DNA from: a virus
Virus record (IMG/VR): IMGVR_UViG_3300028908_000017
Span: 1-43,098 of that record
DNA: 43,098 nt
Strand: one strand, 5' to 3'
Part shown: positions 16,216-25,200 of the stretch, piece after piece
Position numbering within the stretch: position 1 is the stretch's first letter
Layout: each line of letters starts with the position of its first letter
The notes under the pieces: model-generated
What the model was told of the DNA's origin: nothing
What the model saw: only the letters and a program-made list of their open reading frames with translations
Database searches by the model: none
Made by a program: the position numbers and the translations under genes

Positions 16216-17497
16216 TGCGTCTCCTCCCTGGATAATTATATGTCATAGAACTTTTAACGCCGTGGCCAATCTTCCGTTTATCAAAAGCATAACTATTAAT
16301 ATCAGCACATTCCTGAAGATCCGATAATAACTCTCGTAGTCCAGATAAATCATAAACAATATCCAAATCTCCGAGAGTTCTCTGTTTAACAATACCAACA
16401 TAGCCGCGGCCAATATCCGATAATAATGCTTTAGCCACTACACAAGTAATATAGTCAACTACCGCATAATCATGAAACATTGACTCGGCCACTTGGCAAT
16501 TGTTAAATCTACATATGAAGTCAATGCTCGCATCCAATATATATTCATCAATTAATCTATCGCTTATCTGACTAACTGCATTTCCCAAGCGGCGCCTTAC
16601 GGCTCTGATTGTTGTTAATAATGGATATAATGCTGTGCGATAAGTGAATTCATAAGTGGACCCCAAATTAAACTCACCACTAGAGTTAGCATAACTAACA
16701 AAATTAGGCAACAGACGGATAATATAATCTGAGTTACAAATACTCCGATCATTAACCGTTATCCTTACTGCTTGATGATAGTTATCCAATAGTGGGTCGT
16801 TATAATCGGGGTGATAATCTATTGAAATGATGGGGTTGCCGGCTCCGTCAACCATATCCGTAATAATTTGATAACCATGCGGCAAATTATACGGATCCGC
16901 TACATTAATTAACGGATACCGAATTATCTCCAACTTTTCAGATAGAGGTAAGGCCGCATTCAGATCCACAGCCAATTCAAAATAAACATCAATATTGAAG
17001 TAATATGATTGGCCGGACACATAATCTGCCGATTTGACACATTCCACATCAAATGCATTATTAGGTGGTGTTGTTTTGATGATCTGAATTGTATATGGTG
17101 TATCTGGATCTGGGGTGATGCCGCCCCCAGTATCTATATTCCGGGATTCACCAGTTGTGAATCGAAATACATAATTCTTATCCATTGGGTCATTATTAAC
17201 CGAATGGATGCCATATTCCGCGCTATCTGTTATATTCATATCTCCAACAATCAAGACTTCCAACATTGTATTCTTTGGAAGTTCCTGAAGCGGATTCAAT
17301 ATAACTTTGTTTCCATCTTTGGAGATATTAACATTAACCTGCCCCTGATAGTCTGGTAATACATAAACCCGGAAGAACTCATCCGTTAAATACGAATCAG
17401 CAACTTCCTGGTTGAATGTAATCTCAATTGCTATATCAATAGGTACATCTTGTTGGTCGGCAGCAGGATAATGATCTTCTACAACTAATAGCGCCAT
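16199..17497 (-). CDS. Head-tail connector-region protein with N-terminal Ig-like (Big_5/SbsA-type) domain (432 aa)
   Basis: The first 115 residues (HYPAADQQDVPIDIAIEITF, VILNPLQELPKNTMLEVLIV, YVFRFTTGES) follow the pattern of bacterial Ig-like domains of the SbsA/Big_5 type: a P...VP.D..I.I.F opening and a closing F.FTT. After a Gly/Pro linker there is a second beta-rich region. The helical C-terminal part (TIRAVRRRLGNAVSQISDRLIDEYILDASI, split by eye) resembles phage connector or adaptor proteins. The fusion suggests an adaptor with a surface-exposed Ig domain. It has a weak ribosome site (GGGG) and starts 14 nt after the upstream stop. Function is inferred from domain style and order. Confidence 0.55.
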   Translation of the reverse strand: MALLVVEDHYPAADQQDVPIDIAIEITFNQEVADSYLTDEFFRVYVLPDYQGQVNVNISKDGNKVILNPLQELPKNTMLEVLIVGDMNITDSAEYGIHSVNNDPMDKNYVFRFTTGESRNIDTGGGITPDPDTPYTIQIIKTTPPNNAFDVECVKSADYVSGQSYYFNIDVYFELAVDLNAALPLSEKLEIIRYPLINVADPYNLPHGYQIITDMVDGAGNPIISIDYHPDYNDPLLDNYHQAVRITVNDRSICNSDYIIRLLPNFVSYANSSGEFNLGSTYEFTYRTALYPLLTTIRAVRRRLGNAVSQISDRLIDEYILDASIDFICRFNNCQVAESMFHDYAVVDYITCVVAKALLSDIGRGYVGIVKQRTLGDLDIVYDLSGLRELLSDLQECADINSYAFDKRKIGHGVKSSMTYNYPGRRRSVFDI

Positions 17498-17510
17498 TTA
17501 AACGACCCCA

Positions 17511-18155
17511 CTATTTCTTATTGGATTTGTTCTTAATTAATACAACATCTTTCAAGTCAACATCTAATGGCTCGCTCTGTCCTTCTACAACTAACTCACT
17601 CATTGCATTTGATTTGATTGCATTTAACTGATCATTAAGTGCTTTTAGAACTGTGGCGCGAACCACTTTATCTTTATTCTGTTTGTTCTCTTCTTTTTTA
17701 ATCATTGTTGCCAACAATGATGGATCTAACAGATTCCGAATCTCTTTTACCAACTCATCAACATCTAACTGTAACAATAATGATTCGGCTTTTCTATTGA
17801 TAGAGCCTGCTTCGGTATAACCTGAGTTCACATCAATTGTTTTAACTTTGATACTTGAATCTTTGTTCTTATCATACTCTTTCTTAGATACCTGAATTAA
17901 TATACCAAAATCAAGGGCGCGCATCACTTCTTTATATGCCTGGGGATATTCTTCTTTATCGACCATAGCATATAAAACCCCTACGCCGCGATCGGCGGCT
18001 TCAATCAATGATAATCTAATGGTATTATCACTGGATGCCCAAACAACTTGTTTCTGGTGATTCAATCGAAAATAGATAACATCCCTTTTGTCTTCTTTTT
18101 TAGTGTTCTTGGAATTGGATGTTTCTTCTGTTCTTGTCTTCTCTTTTTCTGACAT
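17511..18155 (-). CDS. Unknown charged protein downstream of the capsid gene (214 aa)
   Basis: Starts MSEKEKTRTEETSNSK with AAGGAGG. The Lys/Glu-rich N-terminal 25 residues look disordered; then VIYFRLNHQKQVVWASSDN begins a folded region. The C-terminal third is helical and charged (LVKEIRNLLDPSLLATMIKK), ending in a Lys/Asn tail. No known motif is seen. It is the first gene after the capsid terminator and has its own candidate promoter (18193-18221), so it probably opens the neck/tail transcription unit. A head-completion or assembly role is only a guess. Confidence 0.5.
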   Translation of the reverse strand: MSEKEKTRTEETSNSKNTKKEDKRDVIYFRLNHQKQVVWASSDNTIRLSLIEAADRGVGVLYAMVDKEEYPQAYKEVMRALDFGILIQVSKKEYDKNKDSSIKVKTIDVNSGYTEAGSINRKAESLLLQLDVDELVKEIRNLLDPSLLATMIKKEENKQNKDKVVRATVLKALNDQLNAIKSNAMSELVVEGQSEPLDVDLKDVVLIKNKSNKK

Positions 18156-18192
18156 AACAAATGTCCTCCTTAAAACTAATAATGATAACTAT

Positions 18193-18221
18193 AATATAAT
18201 ACAAAAAAGGCGGGATTTCAA
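18193..18221 (-). promoter_or_regulatory. Candidate promoter overlapping the capsid-unit terminator
   Basis: TTGAAA (18221-18216), 17-nt spacer, TATATT (18198-18193). The -35 box is formed by the loop of the terminator hairpin. It would drive the neck/sheath genes. Confidence 0.55.
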
Positions 18222-18228
18222 CCCGCCG
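18199..18228 (-). terminator. Intrinsic terminator after the major capsid gene
   Basis: GGCGGG-TTGAAAT-CCCGCC followed by TTTTTT: a strong stem and U-run 77 nt beyond the capsid stop. Confidence 0.9.
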
Positions 18229-18252
18229 TAATTAACTTCTTATGTATATAAC

Positions 18253-18275
18253 GAGGCCGCCACATTGACGGCCCC
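18253..18275 (-). repeat. GC-rich hairpin between the capsid stop and the terminator
   Basis: Minus-strand arms GGGGCCG and CGGCCTC form a 7-bp stem with no U-run. It may protect the 3' end of the abundant capsid mRNA. Confidence 0.55.
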
Positions 18276-18304
18276 GCTACATTAATTGCTTAACCTAATC
18301 AGAA

Positions 18305-19627
18305 TTAAACAAGAGGTGCACTTCTATCGATAGGTGTTAAAGAAACACTATTTACGTTATCAAATACGTAATTTCTATCGATAACAACATTCTTGATAAT
18401 TCTAATTGCTTTTCCCTGACTCAATACATTAGCAGAAATCTCTTCTTTAACTTTGATCTTATAAGTTTCTTTCCAAGAATCTGCTAACTGATCGATCATT
18501 GGGGATTCTTTTCTTACAAACAGACCTGCTTCGCCAGATTCAGCGAATACAATGTCAGTTATGTATTTATTACCCACTTTCTTTAATGGGAATAATGGAC
18601 TAACTACGATTTTCAATGGTGTTGGGAAATATCTCGGCGGAATATTAAATGTTGCTCCCAATGCAGACATTGATCGGGCATAAGGATTAATACCGAGTTT
18701 AGTTAATACCATATTAAGAACCGGATCAGTAAAGCCGCCTGGTTCTAATGTAGGATTACCTGTTCCACCTTCAAATCGTAAACCTAAATTACCAGTAGGT
18801 AATGTCCATGTTTTTGCTCTTGTTCCCAGAGGTGGTTTGAAAGATACAACTGTATTGTTATTCAATACAATTTCTCTCATTTCCGGGTCAGTCATGAAGG
18901 TCATCCATGCTAATGGGTTCATACCTATAACGTTGAAAGTGAAGCCTTCCATTAAGCCATAAGCATAAACTTCCATTAAGTCATTTAATGACATAGTTCC
19001 GTTGGCTAAACCATCAATACCACGGCCAGTTAAGTTTCTAATATCCCACATACCTGTACCGGTTGGGTTAGAGTTATCAAACATAACATATCCGTTATTC
19101 AATAACTCTCTTATTGCTAAATACTCTCTATTTCTAATTAAAGCATTTCTTGCTTTTTTGAGCCAGAGAGATATAATAGATAACTGGTTGTTTTCAATGA
19201 CTGAATCCTGTAATGCAATCATCAAACCATATTTCTGAGGTGCTATACTAATCCTATAACCACCATTGGTTACTCCGAAGCCCTGGCTTGGATATTCACC
19301 ATTGCTTCCAATTGGACCAGCAGTTAATGGGCCAGTATCTGTAATAAGTATACTACCGCTTTTTGTTATTGTGGCCTGAGAGAAAAAGTTGTCAACTATA
19401 ACTGAAGCGGGCTCAATTTCTTCTAACATAACATTTGTTACTGCTTCAGGAATGAGCGGTGCTAAGTCTTTAGATGTGATCAAGTCACCAAAAACTACTT
19501 CTTTAGTTGCCACAGATCCATCTTCGGTTGGAACATCATAGCGACCATCACCATAATGGTATATGTCGCTAATTATGCTCTGCACCAATTCCTTGTTAGT
19601 AATACTGTTTTTATTATCTTTAGACAT
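18305..19627 (-). CDS. Major capsid protein
   Basis: 440 aa. The layout fits an HK97-fold capsid protein: a helical, polar N-arm (ELVQSIISDIYHYG), an extended-loop region around DNFFSQATITKSGSILITD, the spine-helix segment (LWLKKARNALIRNREYLAIRELLNNG), a long P-domain (GFTFNVIGMNPLAWMTFMTD) and a C-terminal A-domain beta region. There is no long delta-domain, in keeping with a separate scaffold gene (21038-21679). It is preceded by scaffold and decoration-like genes and followed by a strong terminator, the usual arrangement for the most abundant head protein. The ribosome site is AAGGAGG. Whether the N-arm is cleaved by the phage protease cannot be read from the sequence. Confidence 0.87.
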   Translation of the reverse strand: MSKDNKNSITNKELVQSIISDIYHYGDGRYDVPTEDGSVATKEVVFGDLITSKDLAPLIPEAVTNVMLEEIEPASVIVDNFFSQATITKSGSILITDTGPLTAGPIGSNGEYPSQGFGVTNGGYRISIAPQKYGLMIALQDSVIENNQLSIISLWLKKARNALIRNREYLAIRELLNNGYVMFDNSNPTGTGMWDIRNLTGRGIDGLANGTMSLNDLMEVYAYGLMEGFTFNVIGMNPLAWMTFMTDPEMREIVLNNNTVVSFKPPLGTRAKTWTLPTGNLGLRFEGGTGNPTLEPGGFTDPVLNMVLTKLGINPYARSMSALGATFNIPPRYFPTPLKIVVSPLFPLKKVGNKYITDIVFAESGEAGLFVRKESPMIDQLADSWKETYKIKVKEEISANVLSQGKAIRIIKNVVIDRNYVFDNVNSVSLTPIDRSAPLV

Positions 19628-19663
19628 GTATAATTCCTCCTTGTTTATTCTCGTTATTATTTA

Positions 19664-21007
19664 TTAATTAACATGCAAATTGATCCAGACATAACCGAAA
19701 TCCAATCTATTAATACCATCGGCGAGGTGATCATAATCGACTGGCACACCATTTGCACTCATAACAGCTGCCATTAATCTATACAGATCCATTGGTATAC
19801 CATATGTAGAAGTACCACCAGCGTGGTTATATGGATAAGTCTGTACCGTATCTTCTATGTCTTTTGTTATTTTGTTATCAACAGATATAATTTTACCAAC
19901 AGTCTGGGCAGTTGGTTGGGCTGTTAAAGAACTTGCTGCATCAAACTGAGGAACATATTTACCATCTATATTAGATGCAACATAATTACCCAGTGTCATT
20001 ATGTCGTTCGCGCTATTAGCAATAAGACATGTTATACCATTATTGTAAATAGCAGCATAGCCTGGAGACATAACTTTCTGTCCATATACCGGATCAGAAG
20101 GATTAACAGCGTCGCCTGCATTATAAGCATTAGCAGTTGCAGAAATAGTTAATGTATTACCAGCAACAGCACTAACAGTCACTACTTCACTTGTGCCGGC
20201 ACCATTATTTAACTCAATTTTATAACCAACATCAATTCCAGTTGCATCCGCAACATCAATAGATGTAGCACCAGCAGTCACTGCTGAAGCTAATGTAGTT
20301 CCAGCGAATGTAGAAACAGATGCGGTTACTGCACCAGAGTTAGTTCCGCCATTTACAACGAAAGGAACAGCCACGAGCCAGTCCGAAAGTAATGCATCGA
20401 ATAACATAAAACTAGATTCAGATGCATTCAAATACTGGCCTTCTCTGTTAATATAAATATCTTCCTGTGCCACACCAACAGGAATATTAGCCCGTCTCAG
20501 AAAATAATCATCAGTTGTAATGAGAGATCCATCAAGTTTAACTCTTGCTGTCTCAACATCATACTGATTATACTGATCAGCAACATCAGTTCCGCCATTT
20601 GCAATAACAGCAGCGTTCTGTACTTTCCCATATCCGGAAAGCGGCTGATCTACGGATGCTAACATAACATCCCCTTTAATGTTAATTCCTAATGCATGCT
20701 CACCACTTGAATTTGCAACAGTAGCATTTCCAGGATAACCAGCAGCATAAGAATTATCGTTTAAGACCGGGATAGCAGAAACAATTGTTCCTTTAGGGAT
20801 GGCTATACCCACCTTTTCTCCACTTTTTGTCTGAATAACCTTTATGGTTGGAGCATATCTATGTGGCATATATGCAACCGAAGGTCTAACTCCTTCACTC
20901 TTCTCAAATTCGAAAGAGATGTCGCTAGGTATGCGGTGTGGAGAAATAGGTCTTTGCGGTAAAACGGTATTCTGTCCAAATTTACCGAAGTTTAAATTTT
21001 TATCCAT
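19664..21007 (-). CDS. Probable capsid decoration or minor head protein (447 aa)
   Basis: Starts MDKNLNFGKFGQNTVLPQRP with AAGGAGG. It is beta-rich throughout, with phrases such as GEKVGIAIPKGTIVSAIPVL and KVMSPGYAAIYNNG. Residues about 236-302 hold the same small module found in the sheath (TTLASAVTAGATSIDVADAT ... VSAVAGNTLTIS). Located between scaffold and capsid genes with matching strong ribosome sites, it is likely made in large amounts and is a good candidate for a decoration or cement protein. I do not recognise a named family for the remainder. Confidence 0.6.
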   Translation of the reverse strand: MDKNLNFGKFGQNTVLPQRPISPHRIPSDISFEFEKSEGVRPSVAYMPHRYAPTIKVIQTKSGEKVGIAIPKGTIVSAIPVLNDNSYAAGYPGNATVANSSGEHALGINIKGDVMLASVDQPLSGYGKVQNAAVIANGGTDVADQYNQYDVETARVKLDGSLITTDDYFLRRANIPVGVAQEDIYINREGQYLNASESSFMLFDALLSDWLVAVPFVVNGGTNSGAVTASVSTFAGTTLASAVTAGATSIDVADATGIDVGYKIELNNGAGTSEVVTVSAVAGNTLTISATANAYNAGDAVNPSDPVYGQKVMSPGYAAIYNNGITCLIANSANDIMTLGNYVASNIDGKYVPQFDAASSLTAQPTAQTVGKIISVDNKITKDIEDTVQTYPYNHAGGTSTYGIPMDLYRLMAAVMSANGVPVDYDHLADGINRLDFGYVWINLHVN

Positions 21008-21037
21008 AATGTAATTCCTCCTTAATAATTTCCTTTA

Positions 21038-21679
21038 TTATTTAACGGGTTCGGATATCGAACTAATAACGTTAAATATATCATTTGCTGAATCACTTTT
21101 TGTCTCTTCACTAGGAGATTCCGCATCTCCATCGTGATCAGTAGGATTATTAATATCATCTCCTACTGGTTTTTCATCTGAACTATCGTCTGTGCTTTCA
21201 GATTCGTTATTCTCAGAAGCCGGGCTTTCGGAGTCGCCAGATACATCTTCGGAATCCGCTTTATCTCCTTCTACTTCTTCACTAGACTGCGGCTTTCCGA
21301 TAATAGCCTGGCGCAATTTAGCTACCGGAGAGTCGGCTGAATCTGATTCAATTAAGCCTTCCATGAAGACTTCAGCAACATCAGATACCATATCACTTAA
21401 TGATTCAAATGATCTGGTTTTGAGTTTCTCCATTGTGTCTTCATAAGCCTGTTTGATCTTCTCTTCATTGCCTTCTTTAATGGCATGTGTTAATTTTCTG
21501 AACTGATAAGCATCTACCTGAATTCCTTCGTTAATCAGCAACTTGGATATGGTTTCTTTGAACTTCTCCTCGAGCTGATATGCATCCTGTTCTACGGCTG
21601 TGATCTTTTCATCTATTGCCCGAAGAACATCAGGATGTTCAAGTATTGCTTCTATACTATCAAACTCATATTTAGCCAT
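21038..21679 (-). CDS. Capsid scaffold protein (213 aa)
   Basis: A helical N-terminal half (IEAILEHPDVLRAIDEKITA, YQLEEKFKETISKLLI) is followed by a strongly acidic, low-complexity Ser/Glu/Asp region (about residues 135-205) and a short hydrophobic end (DIFNVISSISEPVK). This shape, with a position between protease and capsid genes, is that of an internal scaffold that guides procapsid assembly and is then digested. It has a strong AAGGAGG site 9 nt before the ATG. No sequence family was recognised; the call comes from composition and gene order. Confidence 0.7.
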   Translation of the reverse strand: MAKYEFDSIEAILEHPDVLRAIDEKITAVEQDAYQLEEKFKETISKLLINEGIQVDAYQFRKLTHAIKEGNEEKIKQAYEDTMEKLKTRSFESLSDMVSDVAEVFMEGLIESDSADSPVAKLRQAIIGKPQSSEEVEGDKADSEDVSGDSESPASENNESESTDDSSDEKPVGDDINNPTDHDGDAESPSEETKSDSANDIFNVISSISEPVK

Positions 21680-21712
21680 GAATAATTCCTCCTTATAATC
21701 TACTTATTTCAA

Positions 21713-23422
21713 CTATTTATTAGTGCTCTTACTTTTGTTACAACCTAGCGCCTTTGCTTTTCTTGAAACGCACGCTAATATTTTCTTCTTTGTGGCCTCA
21801 CTATACTTGGATCTTCCAATCAATCTCCTTGCTGCAACGACCCTAGCACAATCGGGGACCGGGAAGCTACGACCAGGACCACAGAAAGCCGAATTAGGTA
21901 GTTTTTTTCGTGCTGCGGCAGACAGCTTGGCATCTTTGCCATCCTTGTTTTCACTATCTTTATTTTGTTTTTCTATTTGATAGTCTAAATAGTTATCTAT
22001 TTTAGATAATAAATATTCACTAGTTAATTCTTTATCTCCCATCAATAATACCACGCCAGATTCTTTTAATTCATCTACGGCGTCCTTTACATCAATCATT
22101 TTATTTTCCAGTAAAGACGCAACAGTAGATAACATGGCAATCACTTTATCCATATAAAATTCCTCCGGATCATTATCTTCTTCAATTTTAATGTTGTTAT
22201 TATTATTATTGTCTTGTTGTTTATTATTAGTGGATGGCGCCGTCCCGCTATCCTTTTTGCTCTTACATTTTGATTTATCGGATTTGGATTTCTTCTTGCA
22301 TGCGTCCGGATCTTCTTCTGTATTGGGTTCTTCTTTTGGTGCAGGTTCTTCTTTCTTGACAGTAGCGGCGTCTTCCATATCATTATCGATGTTATTCAAT
22401 TTATCTGTAATCAACTCACAAATATCACCATCACACTGATAATCATTCCCAAATATGTCTTTTATTGTTCGCTCTTCAAAATCACGCATATCTATCCAAT
22501 GTTTCGGATCATTTTCATCAATTAAATATAAAGATACAGGATTCTCAATTGGAACAATATCGGCCGCCTTCTTGGTTGTGTTAGAATCTTCTCTTGTTGT
22601 TTCAGTTAATTGTTCAGAGTCCGAAACTACTTCCCAAGATATATTCTTTGACCAGACATCGGCCGGATTTATAACATAACTCAAATCTTTATATTTCATA
22701 TCATGGCAAATTCTATATGCGAGTTGCCCATCATATACATCTCCCATATAATGCTCACAACCATCTTCCAGATTGGCACCACAAATAGAACAAGTGGCCG
22801 TCCTTCGATTCACAGCAAACCCAGAAGATATTTGTAAGTAGCGGCTTTCCATAATTCCATCAACCATATTACCATCCGTCACGACAGAATAAGTAACAAT
22901 GCCGGCTTTTGGAACACGAAGGTCATTAATCTTACTTTTATCCACTACATAATTTACTGGGTGAGCAAACATGACGCGGCCGCCAATATCTCGAGCATTA
23001 TATCTATTATGATCATATATAACCGGAATCGGATTTGGTTGATAAAATGTTTTTGCATTGGCATTAATTGAATCAACATGGTAAAGGCGCGCATTCCCAT
23101 TTACATAACCATAGGATGTCGCTATCTGTTTGACAACTAACTTCCGTTTCCAATTCTCTCCCATCGATTTGGCCAGCCCTACTATCTTATTAGTATAATC
23201 CTTCATTTTCTCTGGAAGCGTTGCTGCGTTGTAGATCTTAATGTCATTAATCTTCGATCCACTACCAGAAGGCCGCTTCACATCAAAATATGATTCTTCC
23301 AATTCCAACTGGTCGCCATCGATCTTAATTTCATTCCTAACTTCAATCTTACCATTTTTGATTATTACTGTTCGTTTTGTATCATAAAAATAATATTGTC
23401 GTATATCATATTTATCACTCAT
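21713..23422 (-). CDS. Prohead protease, large form with internal zinc motif
   Basis: I start at ATG 23422 (MSDKYDIRQYYF; 569 aa), 13 nt after the portal stop with a GGAGC site; the frame is open to 23521 but that would overlap the portal gene. PIPVIYDHNR followed by IGGRVM matches the PVxxDHxxxxxxIGRV core of phage head maturation proteases, His being catalytic. A cysteine/histidine cluster (CSICGANLEDGCEH) further on probably binds zinc. An acidic/Lys/Asn-rich linker follows, then a C-terminal motif (LPNSAFCGPGRSFPVPDC) of a type often found at the end of phage proteases and head proteins. It would cut scaffold and capsid arms during maturation. The Ser partner of the active site is not certain by eye. 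Confidence 0.75.
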   Translation of the reverse strand: MSDKYDIRQYYFYDTKRTVIIKNGKIEVRNEIKIDGDQLELEESYFDVKRPSGSGSKINDIKIYNAATLPEKMKDYTNKIVGLAKSMGENWKRKLVVKQIATSYGYVNGNARLYHVDSINANAKTFYQPNPIPVIYDHNRYNARDIGGRVMFAHPVNYVVDKSKINDLRVPKAGIVTYSVVTDGNMVDGIMESRYLQISSGFAVNRRTATCSICGANLEDGCEHYMGDVYDGQLAYRICHDMKYKDLSYVINPADVWSKNISWEVVSDSEQLTETTREDSNTTKKAADIVPIENPVSLYLIDENDPKHWIDMRDFEERTIKDIFGNDYQCDGDICELITDKLNNIDNDMEDAATVKKEEPAPKEEPNTEEDPDACKKKSKSDKSKCKSKKDSGTAPSTNNKQQDNNNNNNIKIEEDNDPEEFYMDKVIAMLSTVASLLENKMIDVKDAVDELKESGVVLLMGDKELTSEYLLSKIDNYLDYQIEKQNKDSENKDGKDAKLSAAARKKLPNSAFCGPGRSFPVPDCARVVAARRLIGRSKYSEATKKKILACVSRKAKALGCNKSKSTNK

Positions 23423-23435
23423 AGCGTCGCTCCAT

Positions 23436-25166
23436 TTATTTATTAACAGGTTTCTTAGAGTTAAACTTCTTCCCTGTTTGATTTTCTGGTATAATATTGT
23501 TGGCTGCCTTATTATTAGCACCGGACTTCTTATCTAAGTCTTTTGTATTCATACTGGCCAATTGCGCTTTGGCTTCGGCTTCTTTCTCAATTAAAAATCC
23601 TTTCACTAAGCGCGGATAAGTAAATTCGCGTTCATCATCTTCAATCGAATCCATATTCATCATGAGGCGCGCTTCAGTTTCTGTCAATAAACCAGATTCC
23701 CATAATCGCAATACAGTATCACGTTTCTTCATTTCCAAAGCCACATCAACATCATCAAATACCATTTCTGGATTTATATTCTTATCCAATATCTCTTCAT
23801 GAGAAAGGCCGGCTTCCAATAACAATTCATAAAATAGATTATCTATAACATTCTTTATAATGGACTGTAATTCGATTATCTTGGATGTCTTTTCATCAAC
23901 AACTGTATCCGCAACGGAGCGTGCTACTCCATTACTACTCTCTCCAGTTGTGACGCTACTAATCCATAATCCAGAGAATACTCTCTCTTTAAAATAATGT
24001 AAATAATCCTGTAACTCAAGAACATTTTGAGCCACATCCAAAACTTTCATCTCAACATGATCTCCAGTTACAATGAATCCATTGGACTCCATTTCATTAA
24101 TTGTTTGACGGACCGCCTGAATGGTAGCGCCGTCCGGAGGTCGCTTTATCATATTATTAATGGAATTCTGAATGGGGTTAGATACTTTGACATGAATCAA
24201 AACTGATCCAAATTGATAAATTAACAAATCAACCGCTGTCTCAATCGAGCGCAACATATTAATATCATCTAATGTAGTCCAGAATGGCGGCATCGCCCAT
24301 TTTTCTCCAGGAGTTGGATGGTATCTAATATGTTCAACATCAGATGAATCAAATGTCTTCGATTTGGATTGGTCCAGCCCCATTAGATTTGATCTACCGA
24401 ACGAACCAAACCAACCCATAAACATAGATGGGAAGTTCTTCACATATTCATATAATTTCTGTAAATCACTGGTAGCGCCCGGTCTGGATGGTTGTGTTTT
24501 ATATGGAGAAATAGCATATTTTTCTTGATTCCTACCATCCAAATATATAATAACTCGTCTTGGATCAGCAATGGCTAATCCTGAAATGGGATTAACTTTG
24601 CGGCCGCGCCATTGGTGAACGCGCCCTGTGGATCTCTTTCGATTCCTAATTTTAACCAAGAAAGAATTACCATATAATATCAGTGAGAATAATAATCCAC
24701 GGATCATATCCTTCAATCCCATCCCAGATACAATCTCAATCTCTTTTAACCGCTTATTCAAATACTTAATTACTTCTGGAGTCTTGGATTGGATATGGTA
24801 GCCGCGCTTGATGACGCCTTCTATATATTTATCAATGGATATCTTCAGGTAAGTTTCCTTTGTATATGCGTGGTATATATCTGCCAGATTATAACGGTTA
24901 ATGAACATTCCATTATAAAGGAGCGTTCGATCTTTATCATCCAATCTGGATTTATATGGTTTGAATGGCACGAATGTTGATTGTGGAGTCAATTTCCGAG
25001 TTGCTTTCTCAATACTTCTCTGTGCCTTACTAGCCGTGGCGGCATCGTTCTGTTCCATGGCGTGCTTCATTGTTGTGAATGCCGTCAATATCTCTTCAGA
25101 CTGTTTCTTTAATTTATTTATTCTATGTTGGTTTCGTAATTCGCCAATCTTGGTCAAAATACTCAT
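23436..25166 (-). CDS. Portal protein
   Basis: 576 aa. Typical portal features are visible: an N-terminal helical region, YGNSFLVKIRNR, a RVIIYLDG strand, HIRYHPTPGEKWAMPP with downstream helices (IETAVDLLIYQFGSVLIHVK), and the crown/stem helix region (LQDYLHYFKERVFSGLWISS). It forms the dodecameric ring through which the terminase loads DNA and to which the neck attaches. A hydrophilic Lys/Asn tail ends the protein. Its place between terminase (with one gene between) and protease agrees. The ribosome site is GAGGATAT, weaker than those of the capsid genes, in line with low copy number. Confidence 0.87.
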   Translation of the reverse strand: MSILTKIGELRNQHRINKLKKQSEEILTAFTTMKHAMEQNDAATASKAQRSIEKATRKLTPQSTFVPFKPYKSRLDDKDRTLLYNGMFINRYNLADIYHAYTKETYLKISIDKYIEGVIKRGYHIQSKTPEVIKYLNKRLKEIEIVSGMGLKDMIRGLLFSLILYGNSFLVKIRNRKRSTGRVHQWRGRKVNPISGLAIADPRRVIIYLDGRNQEKYAISPYKTQPSRPGATSDLQKLYEYVKNFPSMFMGWFGSFGRSNLMGLDQSKSKTFDSSDVEHIRYHPTPGEKWAMPPFWTTLDDINMLRSIETAVDLLIYQFGSVLIHVKVSNPIQNSINNMIKRPPDGATIQAVRQTINEMESNGFIVTGDHVEMKVLDVAQNVLELQDYLHYFKERVFSGLWISSVTTGESSNGVARSVADTVVDEKTSKIIELQSIIKNVIDNLFYELLLEAGLSHEEILDKNINPEMVFDDVDVALEMKKRDTVLRLWESGLLTETEARLMMNMDSIEDDEREFTYPRLVKGFLIEKEAEAKAQLASMNTKDLDKKSGANNKAANNIIPENQTGKKFNSKKPVNK

Positions 25167-25200
25167 TAAATATATCCTCTAATCTAATTTAAGTTAATGG

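Noticed and set aside
22184-22198. A further copy of the junction motif inside the protease gene
   Set aside because: It has an inserted base and falls in an Asn-rich AAC/AAT run where such a match is expected by chance.
22141-22383. Minus-strand 80-codon frame inside the protease
   Set aside because: It is a second frame within the low-complexity linker of the protease, Lys/Ile/Asn-rich, with no independent start signal.
21713-23521. Start of the prohead protease at 23521
   Set aside because: This would overlap the portal gene by 86 nt without a ribosome site; the ATG at 23422 has one and follows the portal stop.
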